DNA of 64,000 nt from Desulfovibrionaceae bacterium. Its GTDB lineage: Bacteria; Desulfobacterota; Desulfovibrionia; Desulfovibrionales; Desulfovibrionaceae. Positions within the stretch are counted from its first letter, which is position 1. Each line of letters opens with the position of its first letter. Shown here one piece after another: positions 1-8,236 of this stretch. The stretch is taken from contig JAHZEL010000007.1 of assembly GCA_019421865.1 (NCBI GenBank), positions 186,001 through 250,000 of the forward strand, written 5' to 3'. A model generated the notes under the pieces. The model did not search any database. It worked only from the letters and a program-made list of their open reading frames with translations, and was not told where the DNA came from. The position numbers and the translations under genes were made by a program.

Positions 1-254
1 TAGCCATAAAAAGTCCCCTGCTTAAAAAATTAAAAACAAACTCTCCTCAGGCCCATTTGTACCTTCAATAACAAACTCATGCTCTATTGACAAGTATTTG
101 TCTTCTTCCCCGCTTTTTAACGAAAAAAAAGGCTCATACCGGCCCGAACACGGCCGTTATGAAAAGTAAAACCGGCGACGAAAAAACCAGACTGGCCCTC
201 GCGCCGGCAGCAGATTTGTAAAACCGCCCGCTCTTCGTACAAAAAAACGCTTTT
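1..254. other. Intergenic left edge, weak minus-strand terminator
   Basis: AT-rich stretch with no credible gene. On the minus strand, downstream of the TPR gene, a short CGGCC/GGCCG hairpin (140-156) is followed after about nine bases by a run of eight T (complement of 123-130). This could end the TPR operon but the stem is short. Confidence 0.3.
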
Positions 255-902
255 TTACGCAAGCCCGTCAGCGGTCTTTTTTGCTGATTCCTCAAGCAGT
301 TTCCAGTAGTCGTCCGAAACGTCGTAACCGAACTCGCAGGCCTTTTCCGCGTATTCTCTGGCTTTTTCCACATCGCCGAGTTCAAAGCAGGCCAGAGAGA
401 GATTGTTCCACGCAGGCGCAAACGAGGGTTCCTGCTGAAGAACCATGCGGCTCATTTCCGCGCTCTTCTCATACTCGCCCTTCATATAGAGCGCGGAAGC
501 AAACGTGGCGCGGGCCTGCAGATACTTGGGATCCCAGGTAAGGGCCTTGTGAAGAGCGGAAATAGCTTCGTCGACTTCCCCTCTCTGAAGGTGCACGAAA
601 CCGATGTTGCCCCAGGCGATGGGGAACTTGGCGCGGCATTCCGCGGCTTCCTTGTTGTACTGCATGCAGCCGTCGAGATCGCCGCGGCGCAGGCAAAGAC
701 CGCCAAGCTGAACAAAGGCTTCGGCCATGTGAGCAGAATGACGCACGGCGTTCAGGAAGCATTCCTCGGCTTCGGAATAGTCACCGAGAGACAGCATGGC
801 CACTCCGAGATTATAGTGGTGAATGGCGCACTTGGGATCCTTTTCGATCTCCGCCTGAAGATCGTGAATATACTCATGAATATCGGTATAACGGTCTTTC
901 AT
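255..902 (-). CDS. Tetratricopeptide-repeat protein
   Basis: A 215-aa soluble protein made almost wholly of about five TPR units (roughly residues 27-60, 61-94, 95-128, 129-162 and 163-196), each with the usual pattern of small and aromatic residues (for example AIHHYNLGVAMLSLGDYSEA). No signal peptide or membrane segment is visible, so it should act in the cytoplasm as a protein-binding scaffold. Its ATG shares one base with the TGA of the upstream 132-aa gene, and that gene in turn lies two bases after the YkgJ-type gene, so the three form a tight operon. The binding partner cannot be read from the sequence. The TPR call is firm; a specific function is not. Confidence 0.85.
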   Translation of the reverse strand: MKDRYTDIHEYIHDLQAEIEKDPKCAIHHYNLGVAMLSLGDYSEAEECFLNAVRHSAHMAEAFVQLGGLCLRRGDLDGCMQYNKEAAECRAKFPIAWGNIGFVHLQRGEVDEAISALHKALTWDPKYLQARATFASALYMKGEYEKSAEMSRMVLQQEPSFAPAWNNLSLACFELGDVEKAREYAEKACEFGYDVSDDYWKLLEESAKKTADGLA

Positions 903-1300
903 CAGATATGGCCTTCCTTCTTTAGAAGTTCATGGTACCAGGCGGCGAATTCATACACGCCCAGAAATTTGTCCTGCTTGTTCACCACGCCGATGGCGGC
1001 TTCCATGGCGCCCTGGATGAAGGCTTCGCTGGGATCGGACTCCCCGGAAAGCTGAGCCTCGCACTTCTTGGAACGAACGAACTCCTGCATGAGCTGCTGA
1101 GCCGTACGCTTGGTGATGTCCGTGCGGATTTCCACAGGTTCGTTGGGTTCGGGGAAGGGATCCCACTTGTCGTACCCTATGCGGTCGATGAACTTGCGGC
1201 GACGGGGAGGAATTTTTTCGTAAAGATCGCGCTTGAGCTTTTCCTCTTCGGCGGTAAGCGCCCGGGGCTTCTCATTGCGCAGCAGAGGAGCGATGGACAT
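902..1300 (-). CDS. Unknown 132-aa protein between YkgJ-type and TPR genes
   Basis: I do not recognise this family. The protein is soluble, charged and has no signal peptide. The N-terminal third is basic (EEEKLKRDLYEKIPPRRR), followed by a proline-rich acidic segment (DPFPEPNEPVEI) and a helical C-terminal half ending in AAWYHELLKKEG. The only cysteine is in KKCEAQ, so it is not itself an obvious metal protein. It is co-translated with its neighbours: the stop overlaps the TPR start by one base and its start lies two bases after the YkgJ stop. Operon context suggests a shared process with those two proteins. The reading frame is well supported by the spacing. Confidence 0.75.
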   Translation of the reverse strand: MSIAPLLRNEKPRALTAEEEKLKRDLYEKIPPRRRKFIDRIGYDKWDPFPEPNEPVEIRTDITKRTAQQLMQEFVRSKKCEAQLSGESDPSEAFIQGAMEAAIGVVNKQDKFLGVYEFAAWYHELLKKEGHI

Positions 1301-1302
1301 GG

Positions 1303-1974
1303 CTACTCCTTCGGGGCCGGCCCGATGCCGAGATAGGCATCATCATACTTGGTGATGAGGGCCATCGAAACGGGAACATACACCCTGTGCAGCTCGCGGA
1401 AACGGGAACCGATGACGGCGCCGATGCGGCGGCTCATGTCGGCCAGACGATCCTGAATGCGGTCGAGCGCAACCGTAGGATAGGCCTGTCCCTTCTTGAA
1501 ACGGCATTCGCCGCAGACATGGGCCTTGCCGTGGATGGACGTGGGAATGCCGTAGAGACGGCAGGTGATGGGGCGATGTTCGTAAAGCAGGCAGGTATCG
1601 TCAAGCCCCAGAAGCGGACAGCGGACCCGTTCCTTGGCCGCTTCCACCATGATTTCCTCGTCGGACAGGCCCTGACGCGCCTGCTGAAAATAATGACGCT
1701 TCAGGCGGGTGAGCTGACGGTCGGTATCGTTTGCGGCCTGAAGGACGGCGGAGCGGCGTATGCCGAAGTCAAATTCCCTGTTGAACGCCCGATTCAGGGC
1801 CATAGCTTCCACAAGAGAAAGGTCGAAGGCCGCATGGCAGCAGCTGCTGCAGCCGGCGGCACAGGCCACCTCTTCAGGATACTGGTTCTTCACTCGCTCG
1901 AAAAGCTGATCGGCCTGCGCAGCAAGCTGCTCATATTCCTGAAAAATAGCGTCCAATTCCGGGTTGGTCATCAT
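1303..1974 (-). CDS. YkgJ-family cysteine-cluster protein (Fe-S or zinc binding)
   Basis: About 223 aa. The signature CAAGCSSCCH (Cys 38, 42, 45, 46) and a later group of cysteines (RCPLLG, DTCLLYEHRPITCRLYG, HVCGECRF) are the CxxxCxxCC-type pattern of the YkgJ/UPF0153 group, thought to bind a metal or Fe-S cluster; its enzymatic role is unknown. The longer frame to 2076 starts inside the terminator of the preceding ferredoxin gene, so I chose the ATG at 1974 (an ATG at 1971 is equally possible), preceded by GTGGGAAC. It is the first gene of the three-gene operon with the 132-aa and TPR proteins. Confidence 0.8.
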   Translation of the reverse strand: MMTNPELDAIFQEYEQLAAQADQLFERVKNQYPEEVACAAGCSSCCHAAFDLSLVEAMALNRAFNREFDFGIRRSAVLQAANDTDRQLTRLKRHYFQQARQGLSDEEIMVEAAKERVRCPLLGLDDTCLLYEHRPITCRLYGIPTSIHGKAHVCGECRFKKGQAYPTVALDRIQDRLADMSRRIGAVIGSRFRELHRVYVPVSMALITKYDDAYLGIGPAPKE

Positions 1975-1995
1975 AGTTCCCACTGAAAAACGGTT

Positions 1996-2030
1996 AAAAA
2001 ACCGCCGGATGAGCAATGCCCATCCGGCGG
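1996..2030 (-). terminator. Rho-independent terminator of the ferredoxin gene
   Basis: Perfect 10-bp stem CCGCCGGATG/CATCCGGCGG (2002-2011 and 2021-2030) with a nine-base loop. On the minus strand it is followed by TTTTTAACCG. It separates the ferredoxin transcript from the YkgJ operon, which must therefore have its own promoter or rely on readthrough. Confidence 0.85.
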
Positions 2031-2171
2031 CAACAGGCTCACATGGGCCGCCGCAGAGCGACGGTTCAGTCAGCATTGCGGATGACTCCGATCATCCGCC
2101 GGCCTTCCGCAGAATGCGTACGGCCCGGACGGCCTGAGCCGCCCACACCAAGGGGGAAAGCCCCCAGGGCG

Positions 2172-2360
2172 TTAGTCTTCTTCGATCACGATGGCGTCGT
2201 TTTCGCAAACGCCGGTGCAGGATTCGCAGCCGAGGCATTCTTCAGCGTTCACGGGATCGCTCTTGCCGTCGTGCATTTCCCAAACGGAAACAGGGCAGAT
2301 GTCCACACACTGGCCGCAGCCAACGCACTTGTCAGCGTCAAAAATAACCTTGTAGCCCAT
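2172..2360 (-). CDS. 2[4Fe-4S] ferredoxin
   Basis: A 62-aa bacterial-type ferredoxin. Two cluster motifs are visible, CVGCGQCVDICP and CLGCESCTGVCE, each CxxCxxCxxxC followed by P or E, so two [4Fe-4S] clusters are expected, carrying low-potential electrons in the cytoplasm. The frame is open up to 2471 but the ATG at 2360 has a good GGAGG seven bases upstream and matches the usual ferredoxin N-terminus. It is monocistronic, with a promoter candidate at 2451-2479 and a strong terminator downstream. The electron partner cannot be told from the sequence. Confidence 0.93.
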   Translation of the reverse strand: MGYKVIFDADKCVGCGQCVDICPVSVWEMHDGKSDPVNAEECLGCESCTGVCENDAIVIEED

Positions 2361-2450
2361 AACAGCCTCCAATGTTCGGCCGAAACGAGTTCGGCGCAAG
2401 TTAATAATTCCGAGTTTACGGGATACCTGTCTGGAGTATCCGATGCATGA

Positions 2451-2479
2451 GGCATAGCCTGTGCGCCACACGCTGTCAA
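2451..2479 (-). promoter_or_regulatory. Candidate sigma-70 promoter for the ferredoxin gene
   Basis: On the minus strand a perfect -35 TTGACA (2479-2474), a 17-base spacer and TATGCC (2456-2451) as a weak -10. This predicts a leader of about 85 bases. Confidence 0.5.
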
Positions 2480-2516
2480 GCGGCTTCTCCGGAACGACAC
2501 GTATCCCGTTGTCCCG

Positions 2517-3956
2517 CTAGTCTCTGGCGTCCAGCCCCGCCGCTTTCGCCACGGCAAGCGCCGCCGCCCGGGTGAAGTCTTCGGCGGGCATAGCGGCTCT
2601 TTCCTCAGACGTCAGCAGCAGCTGAGGATGATTGACCAGCTCGGGACGGGCCTTCACGCCGTATTCGGCAGGGAAGGAGTCCTCGAAATACATGTTCTGG
2701 AAGCCCGCAAACTTCAGGGCGTGCGCCGTGGAATCCAGAATGCAGAATTCCCCTTCCGTCAAAAGACCGAGTTCCTGAGCCTTCAGCATGCCGGCAAAGC
2801 TTTCGCCTCCCTGCGTGCAGGCAATGTGGCCGTGCCGATTGGCAAGAATCATGGCGTCCATGATGGACTGCTCGGTCACCTGCACCACGTCGAAACGACC
2901 TCCGGCCGCCTCGAACTTCTCCACGAGATTTCTCACGCGGGGGAACGACACGGGATTGCCGATCATGGCGGCCTGCGCCACGCTGGGCTGAACCGGCACG
3001 GAATGATACTCGCGCTGATCCTTCGGCTGGCTGTAGTAGCGCCACACCGGGTCGGCATGCTCGGACTGCACACCCACGATATGGGGAAGTTCTTCTATGA
3101 TGCCGAGGCGATGCATCTTCAGGCAGGCGGAAATCATGGACGTGATGTTGCCCGCGTTGCCGATGGGCATGAACAGGGCCTTGCCCGCCATGTCCCAGCC
3201 GTACCACTGCGCCACCTCATAGGCATAGGATTCCTGACCGAGCACACGCCAGCTGTTCTTGGAGTTGAGCAGCGCCACGCGGTAATGTTCGGCCAGATAC
3301 TCGACGACCTTCATGCAGTCATCGAACACGCCCGGCACTTCCAGAACCTGCGCGCCGGAACCGAGGGGCTGGGAAAGCTGCGCCGGAGTGACCTTGCCGT
3401 GCGGCAGAAGCACCACGGTACGGATGGGATCGCCAACGTACGCGCCGTACATGGCCGCAGCAGCAGAGGTATCGCCCGTGGAGGCACAGATGGTGAGCAC
3501 TTCCTTCCAGCCGTTTTTACGCACAAGCGACTTGAGATAGCTGTACGCTCCGGCCATGCCACGATCCTTGAAGGACGCGCTGGGATTCATGCCGTCGTTC
3601 TTGTAGGCGAAGCGGCGGCCTACCTGCTTTTCGAGCGCGGCGGACGCCTCGATGACGGGCGTATCGCCTTCGCCGAGATAGACGATGTCCTCTTCTTCCA
3701 GCACGGGAGCCATGAGTTCATAGAAGCGGAACACGCCGCGCAGCGCCGTCGTGCGCGTGGCGCGGCGGGCATCGAAAAGATCGCGCCAGTACTGCGCGCC
3801 CTTTTCCTTCATGTCGTCGAAGTCGAGATCCTCCAGCAGGAGGACGCCGCCGCAGTCGGGACAGGTATAAAGAAGAGCGTCCACCGGATGACGATGGCCG
3901 CAGTTCATGCACACATATTCCATCCGTGCACGGCGCGTGGGGAAATCCTGAGACAT
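2517..3956 (-). CDS. thrC: Threonine synthase
   Basis: A 479-aa PLP enzyme that converts O-phosphohomoserine to threonine. The N-terminus carries a zinc-ribbon-like motif (Cys16, Cys19, Cys32, Cys35 in CMNCGHRHP and CPDCGG), as in one group of threonine synthases. The PLP lysine lies in NPSASFKDRGMAGA and the phosphate loop is glycine/serine-rich (TICASTGDTSAAAAMYGAY). AGGAGTT lies five bases upstream of the ATG. It is the last step of the pathway whose first and third steps, lysC and asd, are also in this window. It lies about 100 bp downstream of hisF and may share its transcript. Confidence 0.95.
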   Translation of the reverse strand: MSQDFPTRRARMEYVCMNCGHRHPVDALLYTCPDCGGVLLLEDLDFDDMKEKGAQYWRDLFDARRATRTTALRGVFRFYELMAPVLEEEDIVYLGEGDTPVIEASAALEKQVGRRFAYKNDGMNPSASFKDRGMAGAYSYLKSLVRKNGWKEVLTICASTGDTSAAAAMYGAYVGDPIRTVVLLPHGKVTPAQLSQPLGSGAQVLEVPGVFDDCMKVVEYLAEHYRVALLNSKNSWRVLGQESYAYEVAQWYGWDMAGKALFMPIGNAGNITSMISACLKMHRLGIIEELPHIVGVQSEHADPVWRYYSQPKDQREYHSVPVQPSVAQAAMIGNPVSFPRVRNLVEKFEAAGGRFDVVQVTEQSIMDAMILANRHGHIACTQGGESFAGMLKAQELGLLTEGEFCILDSTAHALKFAGFQNMYFEDSFPAEYGVKARPELVNHPQLLLTSEERAAMPAEDFTRAAALAVAKAAGLDARD

Positions 3957-4058
3957 ATCATAACTCCTGAGTGATATCGAATGGGAAGGGCAAGCATAGA
4001 ATGTTTACCCCTCCGCCGCAACCGTGCAGCGGCACAGGCGGCCGGAAGGGCCGTTCCA

Positions 4059-4850
4059 TCAGACTTTTCGTACGGAAACGCCGGCTTTCTCCATGCAGTC
4101 CTTCAGATCCGCGATGGAATACTGACCGTAGTGCACGATGGACGCCACAAGAGCGGCGGAAGCGCCGCCTTTCGTCACGGCATCCACAAGATGTTCCGGA
4201 GCGCCGGCGCCGCCGGAGGCAATGACGGGAATGGTCACGGCATCGCAGATCATGCGGGTGAGCGTCAGCTCATACCCGTCGCGCGTGCCGTCGGCGTCGA
4301 TGGAATTGACGCACAGCTCCCCTGCGCCGAGATCCTCACAGCGCCGTGCCCAGGCCACGGCATCCATGCCCATGGGCTTGCGACCGCCGTGTATGACAAC
4401 TTCGTAGCCCGAAGGACAGGCTCCACTCACGGGAACCCGCTTCACGTCCATGCCGACCACCACGGCCTGCGAACCGAAGGCATCCGCGCCGCGGCTGATG
4501 AGGAAAGGATCCTTGACCGCCGCCGAATTGACGGAAACCTTTTCCGCGCCCGCAAGCAGCACGGCGCGCATATCTTCCACGGAGGCGATGCCGCCGCCCA
4601 CGGAAAACGGAATGAAGATGTTGCTGGCCACGCGCTCGACGACATCAAGAAAAATGCCGCGGGCCTCGCACGAAGCCGTGATATCGTAGAACACGATTTC
4701 GTCGGCGCCTTCCTCGTAGTAGCGACGTGCCGTTTCCACAGGGTCGCCGATATCCACGTTGCCCTGGAACTTGATGCCCTTGGTAAGGCGGCCGTTGCGC
4801 ACGTCAAGACAGGGGATGAGCCGCTTGCTCAGATGACTTTTTTCAGACAC
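4059..4850 (-). CDS. hisF: Imidazole glycerol phosphate synthase, cyclase subunit
   Basis: A 263-aa (beta/alpha)8 barrel that, with HisH, uses ammonia to turn PRFAR into imidazole glycerol phosphate and AICAR. The catalytic aspartates are recognisable in PCLDVRNGRL (Asp16) and VVGMDVKRV, and the phosphate-binding motifs FSVGGGI and IASGGAG are intact. The gene overlaps the end of hisH by eight bases, as expected for subunits of one heterodimer made by coupled translation. Confidence 0.96.
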   Translation of the reverse strand: MSEKSHLSKRLIPCLDVRNGRLTKGIKFQGNVDIGDPVETARRYYEEGADEIVFYDITASCEARGIFLDVVERVASNIFIPFSVGGGIASVEDMRAVLLAGAEKVSVNSAAVKDPFLISRGADAFGSQAVVVGMDVKRVPVSGACPSGYEVVIHGGRKPMGMDAVAWARRCEDLGAGELCVNSIDADGTRDGYELTLTRMICDAVTIPVIASGGAGAPEHLVDAVTKGGASAALVASIVHYGQYSIADLKDCMEKAGVSVRKV

Positions 4851-5478
4851 GGGCGCCCTCCCGGCAGTAGCGATAGAAATTCGTCAGCAGTCTGAGCCCG
4901 GGCCGACCGCTCTTTTCCGGATGGAACTGCACCGCCCACAGGCCCGGACGACCGTACACCGCCGTGAACTCCTGCCCGTAACAGCTTGTGGCAATGACAA
5001 GCTCCGGCGCAGGAACGGTATAGTAGCTGTGCACGAAATAAAAACGGGAAGAGGGATCAATACCCTCCAGAAGCTCGGAAGGCTGTTTCACCGAAAGCGA
5101 ATTCCAGCCCATGTGCGGAATGCGTATGGGCTCGTCGCCGTCGCGCCAGCCGGGATCAAAGCGACGACAGGTTCCGGGAAGAATGCCGAGAGCTGTGGTA
5201 TCATTTTCCTCGCTGTGCTCAAGAAGAATCTGGCAGCCGAGGCAGATGCCGAGCAGAGGTTTGCGCATGGCCACAATGTCGCGCAGCACCTTGTCCATAC
5301 CGGTGGACACGAGCTGATTCATGGCCTGTCCGGCGGCGCCGACACCGGGAAAAACAACGCCTTCCGCCGCCAGCAGCACGGAAGGATCGGCGGTGATTTC
5401 GGCAGGAATGTCCAGAGAGCGCAGAGCTCTCAGCACGCTGGTCTGATTTCCCGCCTTGTAGTCGAGAATGGCAAGCAT
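4843..5478 (-). CDS. hisH: Imidazole glycerol phosphate synthase, glutamine amidotransferase subunit
   Basis: A 211-aa class-I glutamine amidotransferase that supplies ammonia to HisF. The nucleophile is Cys79 in GICLGCQILLEHSE, and the His-Glu pair lies in VQFHPEKSGRPG near the C-terminus. AGGTCAC precedes the ATG. hisH-hisF is one operon; a small lipoprotein gene lies 45 bp upstream on the same strand and could be cotranscribed. Confidence 0.95.
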   Translation of the reverse strand: MLAILDYKAGNQTSVLRALRSLDIPAEITADPSVLLAAEGVVFPGVGAAGQAMNQLVSTGMDKVLRDIVAMRKPLLGICLGCQILLEHSEENDTTALGILPGTCRRFDPGWRDGDEPIRIPHMGWNSLSVKQPSELLEGIDPSSRFYFVHSYYTVPAPELVIATSCYGQEFTAVYGRPGLWAVQFHPEKSGRPGLRLLTNFYRYCREGARV

Positions 5479-5523
5479 CGAAGTGACCTGTCTGTGATAA
5501 GGATACGCTTCCGCAGGGAAGCG

Positions 5524-5703
5524 CTAGAAGCTTATGCCGGTCCGTGTACGACTCTGCATAAGAGACGGGCCGCTGCCCGTCCTGAATACCGTGGCCATTT
5601 CGCCGTCTACGCGAATACTGTCGAGAGTATCCTCCTGAACGCAGCCGGTCAGGCCGAGCGCCAGCAGCATCAGCAGAGCAAGCGGAGCAAGGAACGTTTT
5701 CAT
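5524..5703 (-). CDS. Small lipoprotein (59 aa)
   Basis: A signal sequence of about 20 residues (MKTFLAPLALLMLLALG) ends in a lipobox LTGC, so Cys21 should be lipidated and the protein anchored in a membrane facing the periplasm. Only about 39 residues remain after processing, with no recognised domain. The frame is open to 5877, but the ATG at 5703 has an excellent AGGAGG and starts exactly at a normal signal peptide. It lies upstream of hisH on the same strand; no functional link is evident. Confidence 0.75.
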   Translation of the reverse strand: MKTFLAPLALLMLLALGLTGCVQEDTLDSIRVDGEMATVFRTGSGPSLMQSRTRTGISF

Positions 5704-5722
5704 AGGGCGTCCTCCTGAAGGC

Positions 5723-5750
5723 ATCATAACCAAGACGTAAAACAGCGCAA
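5723..5750 (-). promoter_or_regulatory. Candidate promoter for the small lipoprotein gene
   Basis: On the minus strand TATGAT (5728-5723) is a good -10, preceded after 16 bases by TTGCGC (5750-5745) as a weak -35. It lies about 20 bases upstream of the lipoprotein start codon. Confidence 0.4.
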
Positions 5751-5804
5751 GTCCCTCCGCGGGCCGGGCACAAAAAAGGAAAGATAAAAGTAATAATTTG
5801 ATTT

Positions 5805-5821
5805 TTATGAATATATCACAA
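5805..5821. promoter_or_regulatory. Imperfect dyad in the lipoprotein/asd divergent region
   Basis: TTATGA-atata-TCACAA is an imperfect inverted repeat in the AT-rich gap between the divergent lipoprotein and asd genes. It resembles Rex or CRP-type half sites, but the spacer is five bases rather than six. Confidence 0.2.
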
Positions 5822-5847
5822 AAACTTAAAGAAAAAGAACGCATGAC

Positions 5848-5889
5848 TTGACAGTTCTGCAAGTCGGGTGCAAACATTCGATTTACAAT
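5848..5889 (+). promoter_or_regulatory. Possible asd promoter region
   Basis: A perfect TTGACA (5848-5853) and a TACAAT (5884-5889) occur upstream of asd but are 30 bases apart, so they cannot pair with each other. With a 17-base spacer the -10 would be the poor CAAACA. The exact promoter is unresolved. Confidence 0.3.
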
Positions 5890-5939
5890 AATGAAAAACT
5901 TGCCCTTCCGGCAGTTTTGGAACAGGAGAATTTTCCGTC

Positions 5940-6980
5940 ATGAAGAAGTCCCTCAACGTTGCTGTGTGCGGCGCAACCGGCGCCGTCGGCCGCGAAATGC
6001 TGAAAACCCTTGCCGAGCGTCATTTTCCCTGCGCTTCCATTACCGCCCTTGCCTCTGCCCGTTCCGCCGGAACCCGCGTTCCCTTCGGCGACGACGAAAT
6101 TACGGTCAAGGAACTGACGAAGGACTCCTTCAAGGGCATCGATCTGGCCATCTTTTCCGCCGGCGGCAGCGTGTCCACCGAGTTTGCTCCCCATGCCCAG
6201 GCTGCCGGATGCGTGGTGGTGGACAACTCCAGCGCCTGGCGTATGGATGAGCGCTGCCCGCTCGTCGTGCCCGAAGTGAATGCCGACGATCTGGAAAAGC
6301 ACAACGGCATCATCGCCAACCCCAACTGCTCCACCATTCAGATGCTGGTCGCCCTCAAGCCCCTGCACGACGCCGCGAAGATCAAGCGCATCGTGGTGAC
6401 CACCATGCAGGCCGTGAGCGGCACGGGCAAGAAGGGCATCGACGAACTGGAAACCCAGGTGCGCCGCCTCTTCAACATGCAGGGCGTCGAACCCAAGGCC
6501 TATCCCCATCAGATCGCCTTCAACTGCCTGCCCCACATCGACGTCTTCCAGTCCAACGACTACACCAAGGAAGAAATGAAGATGGTGAACGAAACGCACA
6601 AGATGCTCGATCCGAACATCCGCGTCACCGCCACCTGCGTGCGCGTTCCCGTCTTCTACGGCCATTCCGAATCCGTGAACATTGAAACCGAAAAGAAGCT
6701 CACCGCCGCTGAAGCCCGCGTGATTCTTTCTCAGGCTCCCGGCGTTCAGGTCGTGGACAATCCCCGCGCCAACCTCTATCCCCTCGCCGTGGATGCCGCC
6801 GGGGAAGACGACGTCTTCGTCGGACGTATCCGCGAGGATGAAAGCTGCGACAACGCCCTGAATCTCTGGATCGTGGCCGACAACGTGCGCAAGGGCGCCG
6901 CCCTCAACGCCGTGCAGATCGCCGAAGAACTTCTGAAGCGCGATCTCGTTTCCGTGGTCAATCCCGGTATGTTCCTGTAA
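5940..6980 (+). CDS. asd: Aspartate-semialdehyde dehydrogenase
   Basis: A 346-aa NADP-dependent enzyme that reduces aspartyl phosphate to aspartate semialdehyde, the branch point to lysine, threonine and methionine. The N-terminal Rossmann motif is VCGATGAVGREML and the catalytic cysteine is Cys130 in ANPNCSTIQM. The dimerisation half ends in LRE-like segments typical of the family. It is monocistronic on the plus strand, flanked by minus-strand genes, with a strong terminator 22 bp after its stop. lysC and thrC of the same pathway are elsewhere in the window. Confidence 0.96.
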   Translation: MKKSLNVAVCGATGAVGREMLKTLAERHFPCASITALASARSAGTRVPFGDDEITVKELTKDSFKGIDLAIFSAGGSVSTEFAPHAQAAGCVVVDNSSAWRMDERCPLVVPEVNADDLEKHNGIIANPNCSTIQMLVALKPLHDAAKIKRIVVTTMQAVSGTGKKGIDELETQVRRLFNMQGVEPKAYPHQIAFNCLPHIDVFQSNDYTKEEMKMVNETHKMLDPNIRVTATCVRVPVFYGHSESVNIETEKKLTAAEARVILSQAPGVQVVDNPRANLYPLAVDAAGEDDVFVGRIREDESCDNALNLWIVADNVRKGAALNAVQIAEELLKRDLVSVVNPGMFL

Positions 6981-7001
6981 GTCCTCCAGCCGACAGGAAA
7001 A

Positions 7002-7036
7002 GGCCGTCGCCCTCACTGAGAGCGACGGCCTTTTTT
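7002..7036 (+). terminator. Rho-independent terminator of asd
   Basis: GGCCGTCGC/GCGACGGCC stem (7002-7010 and 7022-7030) followed directly by six T. Confidence 0.92.
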
Positions 7037-7260
7037 CATGCCTTCATGCAAAAACGCTTTCGGAACCTGCTAAGCCCCCAAGACAGAAAATTCCTTCCGC
7101 AGGGAGGAAAAGACCGCGGAAGACTCCTGAACCGGAATTCAGGGTTCTGAGCCTGCCTTCAGCCCGCCCAGAAGCCTGAAATTACCGAAAGAAGAAAACC
7201 TCTTCCTCATTCGCCGCACGTTATGCGTTTTTCCCCGTTCCCAGCCCATTCCGCCTTCCG
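7037..7260. other. Intergenic spacer between convergent asd and hisG terminators
   Basis: The 341-bp gap between asd and hisG holds the two terminators, one for each strand, and about 220 bp between them in which I see no gene, RNA or repeat. Confidence 0.6.
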
Positions 7261-7300
7261 TACAAAAAAAGCGGCCTGAGCATGTTCTGCTCAGGCCGCT
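7261..7300 (-). terminator. Rho-independent terminator of hisG
   Basis: Perfect 13-bp stem AGCGGCCTGAGCA/TGCTCAGGCCGCT (7270-7282 and 7288-7300) with a five-base loop. The minus strand continues with seven T. Confidence 0.93.
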
Positions 7301-7321
7301 CGTACTTTCAAAGACGAAGCG

Positions 7322-8227
7322 TTAAATCACCTTGTTCAGGCTGTATTCCAGAATCCCCTCGGCCCCCAGCTCGTGCAGCTGAGGAATGAGGTCACGCACC
7401 ACATGGGTATCGACCACGGTTTCCAGAGACACCCAGGCAGGATCGCGCAGGGAAGCCACCGTAGGCGAATTGAGCGCGGGAAGAAGACCGAGAATGGTCT
7501 CAAGACGGGCCGTCGGCGCGTTCATCTTGAGGCAGACGAAGCTCTCCGCCCGCAGAGCGCCCTGCAGCAGAAGATCGATCTGTTCGATCTTGTGGCGGCG
7601 TTCGGGATCGTTCCACACGTCGCGGTTGGCAATGAGCACGGTATTGCTGGCCATGACCTCGTCAATGACACGCAGACCGTGGGCACGGATGGTCGTTTCC
7701 GTTTCCGTCACTTCCACAATGGCGTCGGCCAGACCTTCCACGACCTTGGCTTCCGTAGCGCCCCAGGAGTAATTGATCTGCACCGGCACGCCCTTTTCCT
7801 CAAAGTAGCGGGTGCTCACACCCACAAGCTCCGTGGAAATACGCTTGCCCTTCAGATCGGCGGCGCACTGATAGGGAGAATCGCCGGCAACGGCAAGCAC
7901 CCAGCGGGCCTTGCGGTTGGAAACCTTGGAGTACACGAGGTCGGAGATCACCACCACCGGAGCATCGCTGTCTTCCTTGCCACCGTAGGACACGCCGCGT
8001 TCTTCCAGCCAGTCCTTACCGGTCAGGGCCACATCCAGAATACCGTTCTGAATGTATTCGGGAATCTCCTGAACGCGGCAGAGGCGGGCGGTGAGTTCAG
8101 GGTCATTGATGTCGGGGAAATAGTTGCGGACATGCTTATGAATCTTCCAACCGGCCCTGTCGAACAGAGCGATGGTGGCTTCTTCCAGAGAACCTTTGGG
8201 GATACCGAGCTTGAGCTGCGCTTTCAT
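7322..8227 (-). CDS. hisG: ATP phosphoribosyltransferase, long form
   Basis: A 301-aa enzyme for the first committed step of histidine synthesis, joining ATP and PRPP. The length and the C-terminal segment after about residue 220 (LKMNAPTARLETILGLLPAL) indicate the long form with an ACT-like domain for histidine feedback inhibition; therefore no HisZ partner is needed. The PRPP site region DAIVEVTETETTIRAHGLRV is present. It follows hisI by nine bases, so the two form an operon ended by the terminator at 7261-7300. Confidence 0.95.
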   Translation of the reverse strand: MKAQLKLGIPKGSLEEATIALFDRAGWKIHKHVRNYFPDINDPELTARLCRVQEIPEYIQNGILDVALTGKDWLEERGVSYGGKEDSDAPVVVISDLVYSKVSNRKARWVLAVAGDSPYQCAADLKGKRISTELVGVSTRYFEEKGVPVQINYSWGATEAKVVEGLADAIVEVTETETTIRAHGLRVIDEVMASNTVLIANRDVWNDPERRHKIEQIDLLLQGALRAESFVCLKMNAPTARLETILGLLPALNSPTVASLRDPAWVSLETVVDTHVVRDLIPQLHELGAEGILEYSLNKVI

Positions 8228-8236
8228 GGTGAGCCT

